From CAYVHB01 sp964450865 (lineage in GTDB: Bacteria; Bacillota; Clostridia; Saccharofermentanales; UBA5734): a stretch of 29,820 nt of DNA. A program made the position numbers and the translations under genes. The first letter of the stretch is position 1; the number at the start of each line of letters is the position of its first letter. Below are positions 8,355-16,310 of the stretch, piece after piece. The notes beneath the pieces were generated by a model. The model worked only from the letters and a program-made list of their open reading frames with translations, was not told the origin of the DNA and did no database searches. The stretch covers positions 1-29,820 of the forward strand of contig CAYVHB010000036.1 of assembly GCA_964450865.1 (NCBI GenBank). Direction: 5' to 3'.

Positions 8355-9575
8355 ATGCTGACACTGGAGAAATTTGCCCGGGCCCGCCAGGCTCTGCAGC
8401 CGGTCCTGGTCAAGACGAATCTGATCTATAGCCGCTATTACTCACAACTGTCAGGCAACCGGGTTTATCTCAAGCCGGAAAACCTGCAGCTGACCGGTGC
8501 TTATAAAGTGCGCGGGGCATATTTCAAAGTCGAAACCCTCAGCCAGGAGCAGCGGCGTAAGGGCCTCATTACAGCCTCGGCCGGCAATCATGCCCAGGGC
8601 GTGGCCCTGGCGGCCCAGATGCAAAAGCTCAGGGCCGTGATTGTCATGCCGACAACGACTCCCCTGGTCAAGGTCAACAATACCAAGGGTTATGGCGCCA
8701 CGGTCATCCTGTTTGGCGAAAACTATGATGAAGCTTACGCGCATGCCCAACAGTTGTCTGAGGAAAAAGGCTATACCTTCATTCATCCGTTCAATGATCT
8801 TGACGTCGCGGCCGGCCAGGGCACCCTGGCCATCGAGATCCTCGATGAACTGCCCGATGCCGACATACTGATTGTGCCAATCGGCGGCGGCGGCCTGGCG
8901 GCCGGGGTTGCCACGCTGGCCAAGATGATCCGGCCCTCCATTGAAGTCATCGGTGTCGAGCCGGTCGGGGCGGCGGCCATGAAACTGTCCCTGGAGGCCG
9001 GCCACATCTGCTCACTGGAGACCGTCGAAACCATCGCCGATGGCGTGGCGGTTAAAACACCCGGCTCCCTGGTCTTTCCCTACATTCAGGCCAACCTCGA
9101 CCGCGTGATCACGATTGCCGACAATGAGCTGATCGATGCCTTTCTGGACATGATGGAATCTCACAAACTGGTGGTGGAAAACGCCGGCCTGCTCAGTGTG
9201 GCAGCCCTCAGTCACCTCAAGGTCCGTGGCAAGAAAATCGTGTCGGTACTCAGCGGCGGCAACATGGACGTCATTACCATGGCCTCGCTGGTCCAGCATG
9301 GCCTGATCAACCGCGGCCGTGTCTTCACCTTCTCGGTGCTGCTGCCGGACCGTCCCGGTGAGCTCGAACGCATTGCGCATATTATCGCCCGGCAGAAGGG
9401 CAACATCATCCGTCTCGAGCACAACCAGTTCGTCAGCATCAACCGCAATATGGCCGTCGAGCTGAAAGTAACGCTCGAAGCATTCGGTCACGAGCATAAG
9501 CAGGCCATCATGCAATCACTCCTTGAGAAGGGGTATAAAACCAGAGTCGTGCAGCCGACAGCTGTCTACGACTGA
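8355..9575 (+). CDS. ilvA: Threonine ammonia-lyase with C-terminal ACT domain
   Basis: PLP enzyme of 406 residues that deaminates threonine to 2-oxobutanoate and ammonia, feeding isoleucine synthesis or propionate-forming catabolism. The PLP lysine is Lys51 in TGAYKVRGA, the substrate loop is SAGNHAQGVA near 75, and the glycine-rich phosphate loop is PIGGGGLAAG near 177. Residues from about 325 form a single ACT regulatory domain (FSVLLPDRPGELERIAHI). One ACT-like domain and this length match the shorter ilvA/tdcB form rather than the 500-residue E. coli IlvA, so the biosynthetic or catabolic role cannot be decided. It begins four bases after the hexokinase stop with no strong ribosome binding site, suggesting translational coupling. 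Confidence 0.9.
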   Translation: MLTLEKFARARQALQPVLVKTNLIYSRYYSQLSGNRVYLKPENLQLTGAYKVRGAYFKVETLSQEQRRKGLITASAGNHAQGVALAAQMQKLRAVIVMPTTTPLVKVNNTKGYGATVILFGENYDEAYAHAQQLSEEKGYTFIHPFNDLDVAAGQGTLAIEILDELPDADILIVPIGGGGLAAGVATLAKMIRPSIEVIGVEPVGAAAMKLSLEAGHICSLETVETIADGVAVKTPGSLVFPYIQANLDRVITIADNELIDAFLDMMESHKLVVENAGLLSVAALSHLKVRGKKIVSVLSGGNMDVITMASLVQHGLINRGRVFTFSVLLPDRPGELERIAHIIARQKGNIIRLEHNQFVSINRNMAVELKVTLEAFGHEHKQAIMQSLLEKGYKTRVVQPTAVYD

Positions 9576-9585
9576 ACGGAACACC

Positions 9586-10536
9586 GTGATCGGCCGCTTT
9601 GCCCCCAGTCCGACCGGACGGATGCACCTGGGCAATGTCTGGGTCGCCCTGCTTAATCACCTGGCGATCCGGTCTGCGGGCGGTACGCTGCTCCTGCGCG
9701 TCGAAGACCTCGACCGCGAACGTTGCCGGCCGGCCTATGTTGAGCAGATGCTGGCTGACCTGGCCTGGCTTGGCCTGGATTATGACCGGGGCGCAGCCGC
9801 CGATGATGGATGGCGCCAGAGCAGTCGCGGCGCGATATATGCTGGCGTTTTTGAGCAGCTGCAGGCCGATGGCCTGGTTTACCCGTGCTATTGCCGGCGC
9901 GCTGACCTGCACAGTGCCTCCGCACCCCATCCGGAAGACGGCCACCGCGTTTATCCGGGACTGTGCCGCGACCGCTGGCCTGCATCGCGTGCATCGCGCG
10001 AGAAAATAACCCTTGCATCGCCGGAATCCGCTGTGGCCATCGCCGCCTGGCGCCTGCTGGTACCCGACCAGGCCCTGACCTTTAACGACTGTTTTTGTGG
10101 ACCACAAACCATGAATCTGGCCCGGGACTGGGGTGATTTTGTGATCCGGCGCGGTGACGGCAATTTTGCCTACCAGCTGGCCTGTGCTGTTGATGACGCC
10201 CTGATGGGGGTCAGTTTTATCCTGCGTGGCCGAGATCTGTTGCGTTCAACCTTTCCCCAGCTCTATCTTTTTCAGCTAATGGGCCGACCGGCGCCCGTCT
10301 ACGCCCACGTCCCCCTGCTCGTCGATGGGCAGGGCTATCGTTTGTCCAAGCGGCAGCGATCCCTGGATCTGGGTGCGCTGCAGGCTGCCGGCTACCGGGC
10401 CGCTGACCTGATCGGTTACCTGGGCTGGCTGGCCGGCCTGATTGACCGTCGGGAAGCCCTGACCGTCCGCGAGCTGCTGCCCCACTATCACCCGGACCAT
10501 CTACCGCAGACCGACGAAATCACAGTTGCCATGTGA
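9586..10536 (+). CDS. gluQ: Glutamyl-Q tRNA(Asp) synthetase
   Basis: Protein of 316 residues corresponding to the catalytic half of glutamyl-tRNA synthetase without the anticodon-binding domain. The start is RFAPSPTGRMHLGNVW with the HIGH-type motif HLGN at 14-17. Zinc-type cysteines appear in YPCYCRR and YPGLCRD, as in GluQ-RS. The KMSKS-type motif is RLSKRQRSL near 252-260. GluQ-RS activates glutamate and attaches it to queuosine at position 34 of tRNA(Asp). I chose the GTG at 9586 because it directly precedes the conserved start and follows the ilvA stop by 10 bases; an in-frame TTG at 9523 would overlap ilvA by over 50 bases. Its presence implies queuosine in this organism. A degenerate GluRS with another job remains possible. 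Confidence 0.85.
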   Translation: MIGRFAPSPTGRMHLGNVWVALLNHLAIRSAGGTLLLRVEDLDRERCRPAYVEQMLADLAWLGLDYDRGAAADDGWRQSSRGAIYAGVFEQLQADGLVYPCYCRRADLHSASAPHPEDGHRVYPGLCRDRWPASRASREKITLASPESAVAIAAWRLLVPDQALTFNDCFCGPQTMNLARDWGDFVIRRGDGNFAYQLACAVDDALMGVSFILRGRDLLRSTFPQLYLFQLMGRPAPVYAHVPLLVDGQGYRLSKRQRSLDLGALQAAGYRAADLIGYLGWLAGLIDRREALTVRELLPHYHPDHLPQTDEITVAM

Positions 10537-10542
10537 TATAAT
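10534..10542 (+). promoter_or_regulatory. Extended -10 promoter upstream of lemA
   Basis: TGATATAAT overlaps the gluQ stop codon. It is the same nine-base element found before hexokinase and before the amtB leader. There is no strong -35. Confidence 0.45.
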
Positions 10543-10563
10543 AAAATACAAGGCCATACAGCT

Positions 10564-10608
10564 TGCCCGTCGCCTGCCTGTCGCCAGCCCGTCCGGTCGC
10601 CCGTTGCC
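10564..10608. repeat. Degenerate 11-bp tandem repeat in the lemA leader
   Basis: Four imperfect units follow one another: TGCCCGTCGCC, TGCCTGTCGCC, AGCCCGTCCGG and TCGCCCGTTGCC. Confidence 0.6.
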
Positions 10609-10712
10609 GGCACAGGCTCGCCAACCATTGATCGCCTGATCTCTGCCTGTCAAGTATATCCCGAATACCCTGGATGCTATTGGCTGCTGTTTAAAGAAAC
10701 GAGGAAAGACAG

Positions 10713-11276
10713 ATGAAAAAAGGATTAATCGTATTACTGGCTATTGTCGTCCTGATTGTCATTGTGATAATAAGCATCGTGGGAACGTACAACAGCCTTA
10801 TTGCCCAGCGGGAAGGGGTCAAGGCCTCATTCCAGAACATTGACACTCAGCTGCAGCGGCGGGCCGACCTGATCCCCAACCTGGTCGCGACGGTAAAAGG
10901 CTTTGCTGCCCAGGAAAAATCCGTCATCGACAGTGTCACTTCAGCCCGGGCCAAACTGGCCGGGGCCCAGACCGTGGGTGAAAAAGCAACGGCCGATGGT
11001 GAGCTGAGCAGTGCCCTGAGCCGCCTGCTGGTCGTCGTGGAGAACTATCCGGAACTGAAATCCGACGCCAATTTCCGCCAGCTGGCTGACGAGCTGGCCG
11101 GCACGGAGAATCGCATTGCGGTCGCCCGCCTGGACTACAACAACCTGGTCAAATCCTATAACACCAAGATCAGTGTCTTCCCGGGGGTTCTGATCGCCCG
11201 CTTCTTTGGTTTCACGGCCGCGGAGTATTTTGAAGCATCTGAAAACAGTGAAACCGTTCCTTCGGTTTCCTTCTGA
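10713..11276 (+). CDS. lemA: LemA family protein
   Basis: Membrane-anchored helical protein of 187 residues. One N-terminal transmembrane segment (about residues 4-24) is followed by the LemA signature: YNSLIAQREGVKASFQNID, RRADLIPNLVATVKGF and, further on, ENRIAVARLDYNNLVKSYN with the closing FPGVLIARFFGF. The N-terminus is expected outside or very short inside, with the long helical body on the other face; topology is not certain. A good site, GAGGAAAG, precedes the ATG. LemA proteins have no defined biochemical role but are very often encoded directly before TPM-domain proteins, exactly as here, seven bases before the next start. Confidence 0.92.
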   Translation: MKKGLIVLLAIVVLIVIVIISIVGTYNSLIAQREGVKASFQNIDTQLQRRADLIPNLVATVKGFAAQEKSVIDSVTSARAKLAGAQTVGEKATADGELSSALSRLLVVVENYPELKSDANFRQLADELAGTENRIAVARLDYNNLVKSYNTKISVFPGVLIARFFGFTAAEYFEASENSETVPSVSF

Positions 11277-11283
11277 TCTTGTT

Positions 11284-12099
11284 ATGAAACAGCCGACTCC
11301 GGCCGGGGCGGGACTGCTGCCGGTCCGGTTGCTGCCCGTGCTGGCCGTGCTGACTTTGCTGGCTGCGCTGCTGTTTGCCCTGCCGTTTCCGGTGCAGGCC
11401 GCGACCAGCGTCCCCAGCCCGACCAGCCAGTTTTATGTCAATGACTTTGCCAACGTCATCAATGACAGCACCGAGCAACTGATCATGAAAGACAGCGTGG
11501 CCCTGCAGGCCAAAACCGGGGCCCAGATTGTCGTGGTCACGATTGATACCCTTGATGGTGCCGTCCTGGAAGAATTCTCGCTGGATTTGCTGCGGACCTG
11601 GGGCATCGGTGACAAGACAAAAAACAATGGCGTATTGTTGCTGCTGGCGGTGAAGGACCGCAAAAGCCGGATTGAAGTGGGTTATGGTCTTGAAGGTGCT
11701 TTGCCGGACGGGAAAACCGGGCGCATTCAGGATGATTACATGCTGCCCTATTACGCCCAGGATCAATTTGACGCCGGCATCCGTAATGGCTATCTGGCTA
11801 TCCTTGGTGAAGTGGCCACTGAATATGGGCTGGATGCCAGCAGCATTGATGCCGCGACCGCGCAGACGGGCAGTGCTTCTTCCGGAACATTGCCGGCCTT
11901 TGTCAAATATATCCTGATCGGACTAGGCATTCTCCTGCTGCTCTTTGACTGGTTTTTCCTCGGCGGTTTCATCACGCGCACGCTCCTGTCCATCATGTTC
12001 TGGCGGGGCGGCTTTGGCGGCGGCGGTTCCCGCGGTGGCGGCGGTTATCGTGGCGGCGGCGGTGGCGGCGGCGGCGGTGGATCAAGCCGTGGTTTCTGA
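11284..12099 (+). CDS. TPM domain-containing membrane protein (first paralogue)
   Basis: Protein of 271 residues. A signal peptide or anchor (about residues 10-38, ending near VQAATS) precedes a TPM domain (about 45-185) with FYVNDFANVI, TGAQIVVVTIDTL, GIGDKTKNNGVLLL and EVGYGLEGALPDGKTGRIQD. A transmembrane stretch near residues 205-230 is followed by a C-terminal tail of glycine runs. TPM proteins have been linked to phosphatase activity in plants (TLP18.3) and are of unclear function in bacteria. The ATG at 11284 lies seven bases after the lemA stop; an upstream frame overlapping lemA is not needed. It shares a 44-base perfectly identical DNA stretch with the next gene. Confidence 0.88.
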   Translation: MKQPTPAGAGLLPVRLLPVLAVLTLLAALLFALPFPVQAATSVPSPTSQFYVNDFANVINDSTEQLIMKDSVALQAKTGAQIVVVTIDTLDGAVLEEFSLDLLRTWGIGDKTKNNGVLLLLAVKDRKSRIEVGYGLEGALPDGKTGRIQDDYMLPYYAQDQFDAGIRNGYLAILGEVATEYGLDASSIDAATAQTGSASSGTLPAFVKYILIGLGILLLLFDWFFLGGFITRTLLSIMFWRGGFGGGGSRGGGGYRGGGGGGGGGGSSRGF

Positions 12100-12243
12100 C
12101 AGGAATAAACAGACTGACCGATGCGCTGTGATGCTAAGAGACCCGCTACCCCTGTCAGGCAGATCTGCCAGGCGACCGGGATCAGCACCGGCTGAGCCAT
12201 CCGAGCCATGGAAACCCTGATACAATTGCCAGGAGGTAGGACC

Positions 12244-13008
12244 ATGAAACGACTGCTTGGTACTTTGACTGCCATGTTTATCCTGCTTGTTGCCATGACC
12301 CCGATCCTGGCCGCCTCTGTTCCCACGCCAACCAGCCAGTTCTACGTCAATGATTTTGCCGATGTCATGAGCGAGGACACCGAGCAGATGGTCATGAAAG
12401 ACAGTGTGGCCCTGCAGGCCAAAACCGGGGCCCAGATTGTCGTGGTCACCATCGACACATTGAATGGCGCGGCTCCGGAGGAGTATTCGCTGAATTTGCT
12501 GCGGACCTGGGGCATTGGTGACAAAACAAAAAACAATGGTGTCCTGATTTTGCTGGTGGTCAAGGATCGCCAGAGCCGGATTGAGGTCGGCTACGGTCTG
12601 GAAGGCGCTATCCCGGATGGTAAAGCGGGCCGGATCCAGGACGATTACATGCTGTCGTACTATAAAAATGGTGATTTCAATGCCGGCTTGAAAAATGGTT
12701 ATCTGGCCGTGCTGGCTGAGGTGGCGAAAGAGTATGGGCTTGATGTCACAACCATTGAATCATCCGCTGCTGCGGCTCCGGCCAGTGACAGTCCGTTGTT
12801 TCCCGACCTGATTATACCCATTGTCTTCGTCATTTTCTTTATCTCGGTTGTCATCATTTCAATCCGGGGCACTGGTTTTCGCGGCGGTGGCGGATTTGGC
12901 AGCGGCGGCAGCGGTTTGGGTGGATTTGGCAGCGGCGGTGGTGGCGGTGGTGGCTTTAGCGGCGGTGGTGGTGGCGGCGGCGGTGGCGGTGCCGGCCGCG
13001 GTTTCTGA
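12244..13008 (+). CDS. TPM domain-containing membrane protein (second paralogue)
   Basis: Protein of 254 residues, a tandem duplicate of the preceding gene. It has a signal peptide (residues 1-23, ending near ILAAS), a TPM domain with the same landmarks (FYVNDFADVM, GAQIVVVTIDTL, GIGDKTKNNGVLIL, GYGLEGAIPDGKAGRIQD), a transmembrane segment near residues 190-210 and a glycine-rich tail ending AGRGF. The ATG at 12244 has a near-perfect AGGAGGT about seven bases upstream. The 144-base gap to the first paralogue contains no terminator but holds the 12-bp palindrome GGCAGATCTGCC near 12159. Tail composition and membrane segment differ from the first copy, so the two may have diverged in location or partner. 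Confidence 0.88.
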   Translation: MKRLLGTLTAMFILLVAMTPILAASVPTPTSQFYVNDFADVMSEDTEQMVMKDSVALQAKTGAQIVVVTIDTLNGAAPEEYSLNLLRTWGIGDKTKNNGVLILLVVKDRQSRIEVGYGLEGAIPDGKAGRIQDDYMLSYYKNGDFNAGLKNGYLAVLAEVAKEYGLDVTTIESSAAAAPASDSPLFPDLIIPIVFVIFFISVVIISIRGTGFRGGGGFGSGGSGLGGFGSGGGGGGGFSGGGGGGGGGGAGRGF

Positions 13009-13012
13009 CAAA

Positions 13013-13072
13013 AAAGAATCCTCTGTCCGCAGGTTGAGCCTGATTGGCTGACCGGCTGGCAGAGGATTCTTT
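13013..13072. terminator. Bidirectional terminator between the TPM gene and uracil permease
   Basis: AAAGAATCCTCTG at 13013-13025 pairs perfectly over 13 bp with CAGAGGATTCTTT at 13060-13072. The genes on either side converge. A poly-A run before the left arm gives a T-run on the minus strand, so the hairpin can serve both genes. Confidence 0.88.
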
Positions 13073-13092
13073 ACTTGACAATTCGCCCGGTC

Positions 13093-14421
13093 TTAAGCCT
13101 TCTGCTTGTTGCCGATCGACAGGATGAGGTTGGTGACGATGCCGAGCAGGGCGGCCGTGGCGATCGCCGGCAGTTTGGCGCCGAAGAACGGGATCATGCC
13201 ACCGGCAAAGCCGTAGTTACCGCCAAGACCGACGACCAGGATGATCGAGATCACGGCCAGGTTGCGGGCATCGAAGAGATCAAGCTTGCGATTGATCATG
13301 ATGGCGATGCCCTGGGCGCCGATGATACCAAACAGATAGATGCTGACGCCGCCGATAACCGCGCCGGGGATGGTATTGACCAGGTTGGACAGGGGCGTGA
13401 AGAAGGAGATGACCATTGTAATGACCGCTGCTGCGCCCAGCACGAAGGTGGAGAAGTTGCGGGTGATGGCCATGGTACTGAGGTTTTCGCCGTAATTGGT
13501 CCCGGCTGGTCCGCCGAACATCGATGACACGATATCGCCGATACCGTCACCGATCAGGTTGAGGCCCAGGCGGTCCTTGATGCCGTAGCCCTTTTTGCCC
13601 TTTTGCTCCGCGAGATGGTCAACATAGATATCCAGCTGATACAGATGGGCAGTGGATTCCGGGATGGTGGCAATCGCAATAGGCATGATCGCCAGCACCG
13701 AGGCGAGATTGGGTGATGGCAGGGTGAAGTGCGGCACGGCGACGATCGGGCCGGCCAGGACGGTGCTGAAGTCGATGACGCCAAGTATCAGCGCTGTCAC
13801 ATAGCCGACAATGATTCCAAACAGGATGGGCAGCTGGCCCCAGGTCCCGCGCAGGTAAACCGAGAAAATCATGGTGGTGGCCAGGGTGATGAGGGCGATG
13901 AGCCAGGCCATATTCTGGCTGGCACCCTCAGCGCCGTTGCCAGCCGCGCCGGCAATAGCCGTGCCGGCCAGGGAGATGCCAATGACAATGGCGATTGAAC
14001 CGGTCACCGCTGGTGGCAGGACCTTCTCGATTTTTTCATGGCCAAAGGCGTTGATGATCAGGCCGGCCGCAATGGAGATCAGGCCGGACATGATAACCCC
14101 GAACTGGGCCTGGGAAATCAGGGCGTCGGGTGCCACTTCGCCGAAGCTCTTGACGCCGGTAATCGATACAATCGCAGCAATGTAGGAAAAGCTGGAACCA
14201 TAGTAAAGCGGGATCTTGCCCCGTGTGACCAGCAGGAAGCACAGGGTCGCCAGGCCGCTGGCGAAGATTGTGGTCGAAACATGGAAACCGGTAAGCAGGG
14301 CAACGAGAACGGTGGCCGGGAACATGACCAGTATCTGCTGGAAGGCGAACAGGATTGTCTTCCAGATGGGCGGGCGTTCATCGGGCAGATAGCCGATAAC
14401 AGGCTGGGGTGTCGGGCTCAT
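13093..14421 (-). CDS. uraA: Uracil permease (NCS2 family)
   Basis: Membrane transporter of 442 residues with about fourteen hydrophobic segments, importing uracil by proton symport. The signature GTNYGENLSTMAITRN (in the last third) follows the uracil-type NCS2 pattern, with the substrate-binding Glu in NYGEN; the early GSSFSYIAAI and the region PPAVTGSIAIVIG also fit. The start at 14421 has AGGAGG on the minus strand about eight bases upstream. A TTGACA on the minus strand at 14494-14489 could serve as -35, with only a weak -10 at correct spacing. I found no clear pyrimidine attenuator in the short leader. It stands alone between two terminators. Related xanthine carriers are the main alternative, but the motif favours uracil. 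Confidence 0.9.
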   Translation of the reverse strand: MSPTPQPVIGYLPDERPPIWKTILFAFQQILVMFPATVLVALLTGFHVSTTIFASGLATLCFLLVTRGKIPLYYGSSFSYIAAIVSITGVKSFGEVAPDALISQAQFGVIMSGLISIAAGLIINAFGHEKIEKVLPPAVTGSIAIVIGISLAGTAIAGAAGNGAEGASQNMAWLIALITLATTMIFSVYLRGTWGQLPILFGIIVGYVTALILGVIDFSTVLAGPIVAVPHFTLPSPNLASVLAIMPIAIATIPESTAHLYQLDIYVDHLAEQKGKKGYGIKDRLGLNLIGDGIGDIVSSMFGGPAGTNYGENLSTMAITRNFSTFVLGAAAVITMVISFFTPLSNLVNTIPGAVIGGVSIYLFGIIGAQGIAIMINRKLDLFDARNLAVISIILVVGLGGNYGFAGGMIPFFGAKLPAIATAALLGIVTNLILSIGNKQKA

Positions 14422-14552
14422 GGGCGTTCCTCCTTCAGTTTTGTCTGAAAATTCTTGGCATTTACACGGTACTATGCCGATATGAGCCTGTCAACCAATA
14501 TGTCTAACGGATGATGGTTAACGCGCTATGCCGCGCATTCGGGCCAATGATC

Positions 14553-14592
14553 AGAAAAATGGATCCACGCCGCTGATTAGCAGCATGGATCC
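14553..14592 (-). terminator. Terminator of the padR-HAAS operon
   Basis: GGATCC at 14587-14592 (left arm on the minus strand) pairs with GGATCC at 14561-14566, extended by TGC/GCG with one mismatch and an inner GCTG/CAGC. The minus strand then reads ATTTTTC (14560-14554). Confidence 0.8.
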
Positions 14593-14650
14593 TTTCGAGC
14601 GGGCTTGTTTATGGACTGAATGATTGAACGGGCTGGTTCTTTCTTCTGGC

Positions 14651-15616
14651 TTATTTCTTTTTGAGATTCTGGTAGGTGGCGCTGAAGATGCCAAATACAA
14701 TGCCCAGGATCGGGAAAATGACCCAGCCCGGATGCCATAACTGATAGACAAAACCCAGGAACAGGTAGACGGCTGCAGCCAGGGGCCAGACGATAGCGGC
14801 GACTGCACCGATGACCTTGTCGGCTTCCTGTTTGCCCTTTGCATAGTCTTCGAGCTTGAGCAGCCGGTCGTAGGCATCCTTGGTCATGCCAAAATAGATG
14901 AAAAAGTAGACGGCAACAGCGACCATGGCCAGCAGGACAACCACGCCATAAGACGAGCCACCCTGGCCGAGAATGGCTGCAATGAAAAGTGCCAGCGGCG
15001 ACAGGATACACAGGCCGACACCGAGCATGATAGCCAGGGCAAAGGCCGGGGCAAAGGCTTCTTTCTTATGTTCAAGCCAGCTTTTCACAGGGGGCAGCAG
15101 TTCAAAATCTGCTTCCAGGTATTTATATTTGTCAAGCTTGAGACCGGCATAGATGAACAGGCAGACACCAATGGCGATCAGAATGAAAAGGGGAATCAGC
15201 GAAATTGCCTCGCTGGTATCCGGACCGGTACCGATACGGATCAGGCCGTCAGAGAACAGCTGGTTGAGCAGGATCAGGGCTGCCGCACCCATGATGCAGA
15301 GGAAGACGCCAGTGCCAATCAGAAAACCAGCCTGACGAGTGACCTTCAGGAAGCCTTCGGCTTCCTCTTTTTCGATGATGCGGACATTCTCGGCGGCTTT
15401 ATCCTGATTCAGGCCCAGTTCCCTGACCAGTTCGTCGATATTGCCGAATTCGGCAATGACGGCGCCGATCGCCTCATTTTCGGTCTTGCCTTCCGCCTTC
15501 AACGCCCGGTACTTATCCTCCATATTGGCCTGCATCTCGGCTTTGATATTGAGCACCTTGCGAGTCTGGGGCAGATTGGCGAACAAGTTGTTGAGATAAT
15601 TGGTAATGGTATCCAT
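14651..15616 (-). CDS. HAAS-domain membrane protein, probable PadR target
   Basis: Protein of 321 residues. Residues 1-60 form a soluble helical domain of the HAAS/permease-prefix type (NLPQTRKVLNIKAEMQANME, then EAIGAVIAEFGNIDELVREL). The rest has about six membrane segments, near residues 92-115, 135-158, 190-215, 220-242, 265-288 and 293-315, ending in a lysine tail. Proteins of this kind are usually encoded directly after a PadR regulator and are thought to have a regulatory or sensing role in the membrane; no reaction is known. The ATG at 15616 follows GGGAGG ten bases upstream. A longer frame starting at 15685 would only add residues encoded by a 31-bp repeat, so I reject it. Confidence 0.8.
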   Translation of the reverse strand: MDTITNYLNNLFANLPQTRKVLNIKAEMQANMEDKYRALKAEGKTENEAIGAVIAEFGNIDELVRELGLNQDKAAENVRIIEKEEAEGFLKVTRQAGFLIGTGVFLCIMGAAALILLNQLFSDGLIRIGTGPDTSEAISLIPLFILIAIGVCLFIYAGLKLDKYKYLEADFELLPPVKSWLEHKKEAFAPAFALAIMLGVGLCILSPLALFIAAILGQGGSSYGVVVLLAMVAVAVYFFIYFGMTKDAYDRLLKLEDYAKGKQEADKVIGAVAAIVWPLAAAVYLFLGFVYQLWHPGWVIFPILGIVFGIFSATYQNLKKK

Positions 15617-15636
15617 GTTCAGAGACCTCCCAAAAA

Positions 15637-15729
15637 AATGAGTCTGTGTTGCATGCCGTCTGTCAGGAATGAGTCTGTGTTGCATGCCGTCTGTCAGGAA
15701 TGAGTCTGCGTTGCATGCCGCCTGTCAGG
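15637..15729. repeat. Three tandem copies of a 31-bp unit across the padR stop codon
   Basis: Units at 15637-15667 and 15668-15698 are identical; the third at 15699-15729 differs at two positions. The unit starts AATGAGTCTG and ends CTGTCAGG. The stop codon of padR (15694-15696) lies in the second copy and its last residues are encoded by the third. At the outer end the 15-bp palindrome CCGCCTGTCAGGCGG covers 15718-15732. Confidence 0.97.
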
Positions 15730-16056
15730 CGGAACGGTTGTTATAAAAGGCTGCATGATCTCCTGTATCAGCTGCCACTCCACACATTTTTGCCGGTAAA
15801 AGGTTTTGCCGGCCGGGGTAATCCGGTAGTATGTCCGTGGTTTGCCAAAGCTTTCGGTGCCGGAAAAAGCTTCGATCAGGCCATTTTCGGCGAGGCGGTT
15901 GAAGGCGGAGTAGAGTGTTGTCTCCTTGATCGCATATTTGTCGGCGGTGGCCTGCCGGATGCGCCGGGAAATCTCATACCCGTATGACGCCTCATCCAGA
16001 AGCAGATATAAGATCATGATGTCATTGTAGCCCCGGATGATGTCGCTGCTGATCAT
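15694..16056 (-). CDS. PadR family transcriptional regulator
   Basis: Small winged-helix DNA-binding protein of 120 residues. The PadR core is clear: MILYLLLDEASYGYEISRRI in the first helices, KETTLYSAFNRLAENGLIEA as recognition helix and wing entry, and GKPRTYYRITPAGKTFY as the wing. The C-terminal dimer helix is short and ends in a tail, PPDRRHATQTHS, encoded by the 31-bp tandem repeat. The start at 16056 has GGGGG about eight bases upstream. It precedes the HAAS membrane gene by 77 bases on the same strand, the usual PadR arrangement, and probably represses the operon through the palindrome at 16130-16145. The inducing signal is unknown. Confidence 0.9.
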   Translation of the reverse strand: MISSDIIRGYNDIMILYLLLDEASYGYEISRRIRQATADKYAIKETTLYSAFNRLAENGLIEAFSGTESFGKPRTYYRITPAGKTFYRQKCVEWQLIQEIMQPFITTVPPDRRHATQTHS

Positions 16057-16106
16057 TTACGTCCCCCTTTCTGTTTATCCACTACTGCGTCTGTCGTGGT
16101 ACTTTC

Positions 16107-16135
16107 AGTATAACCCAACTACTGCGACAAGTAAA
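16107..16135 (-). promoter_or_regulatory. Promoter of the padR operon
   Basis: On the minus strand TTTACT (16135-16130) and TATACT (16112-16107) are separated by 17 bases. The -35 lies inside the palindrome at 16130-16145. Confidence 0.55.
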
Positions 16136-16145
16136 GTACTTTACT
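16130..16145. promoter_or_regulatory. Candidate PadR operator, 16-bp perfect palindrome
   Basis: AGTAAAGTACTTTACT is a perfect inverted repeat overlapping the -35 of the padR promoter. Further related half-sites flank it: ACTACTGCG at 16081-16089 and 16118-16126, and the inverse-like CGTAGTAA near 16154. The position suits autorepression. Confidence 0.5.
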
Positions 16146-16310
16146 GCAATAGACGTAGTAATTTTTGCATGATTATCGAGAAAAAATATCTGCAATCCGG
16201 CGTAAAACCTGCTATGATAGGGCAGAACAAATCAGGATCCAGCCTGCTCCAGTATGCTCCAGGCCAGCTTGCCGTCCTTTGCCCGAGTCTTCTGCCCAAG
16301 GAGAGTCCCC

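Noticed and set aside
14422..14550. Search for a pyrimidine (PyrR-type) attenuator before the uracil permease gene
   Set aside because: No terminator-antiterminator pair is visible on the minus strand in the short leader.
15617..15685. N-terminal extension of the HAAS protein to 15685
   Set aside because: The added residues come from the 31-bp repeat; the strong ribosome binding site belongs to the ATG at 15616.
15637..15729. 31-bp repeats considered as a CRISPR array
   Set aside because: The copies are head to tail without spacers, and no cas gene is near.
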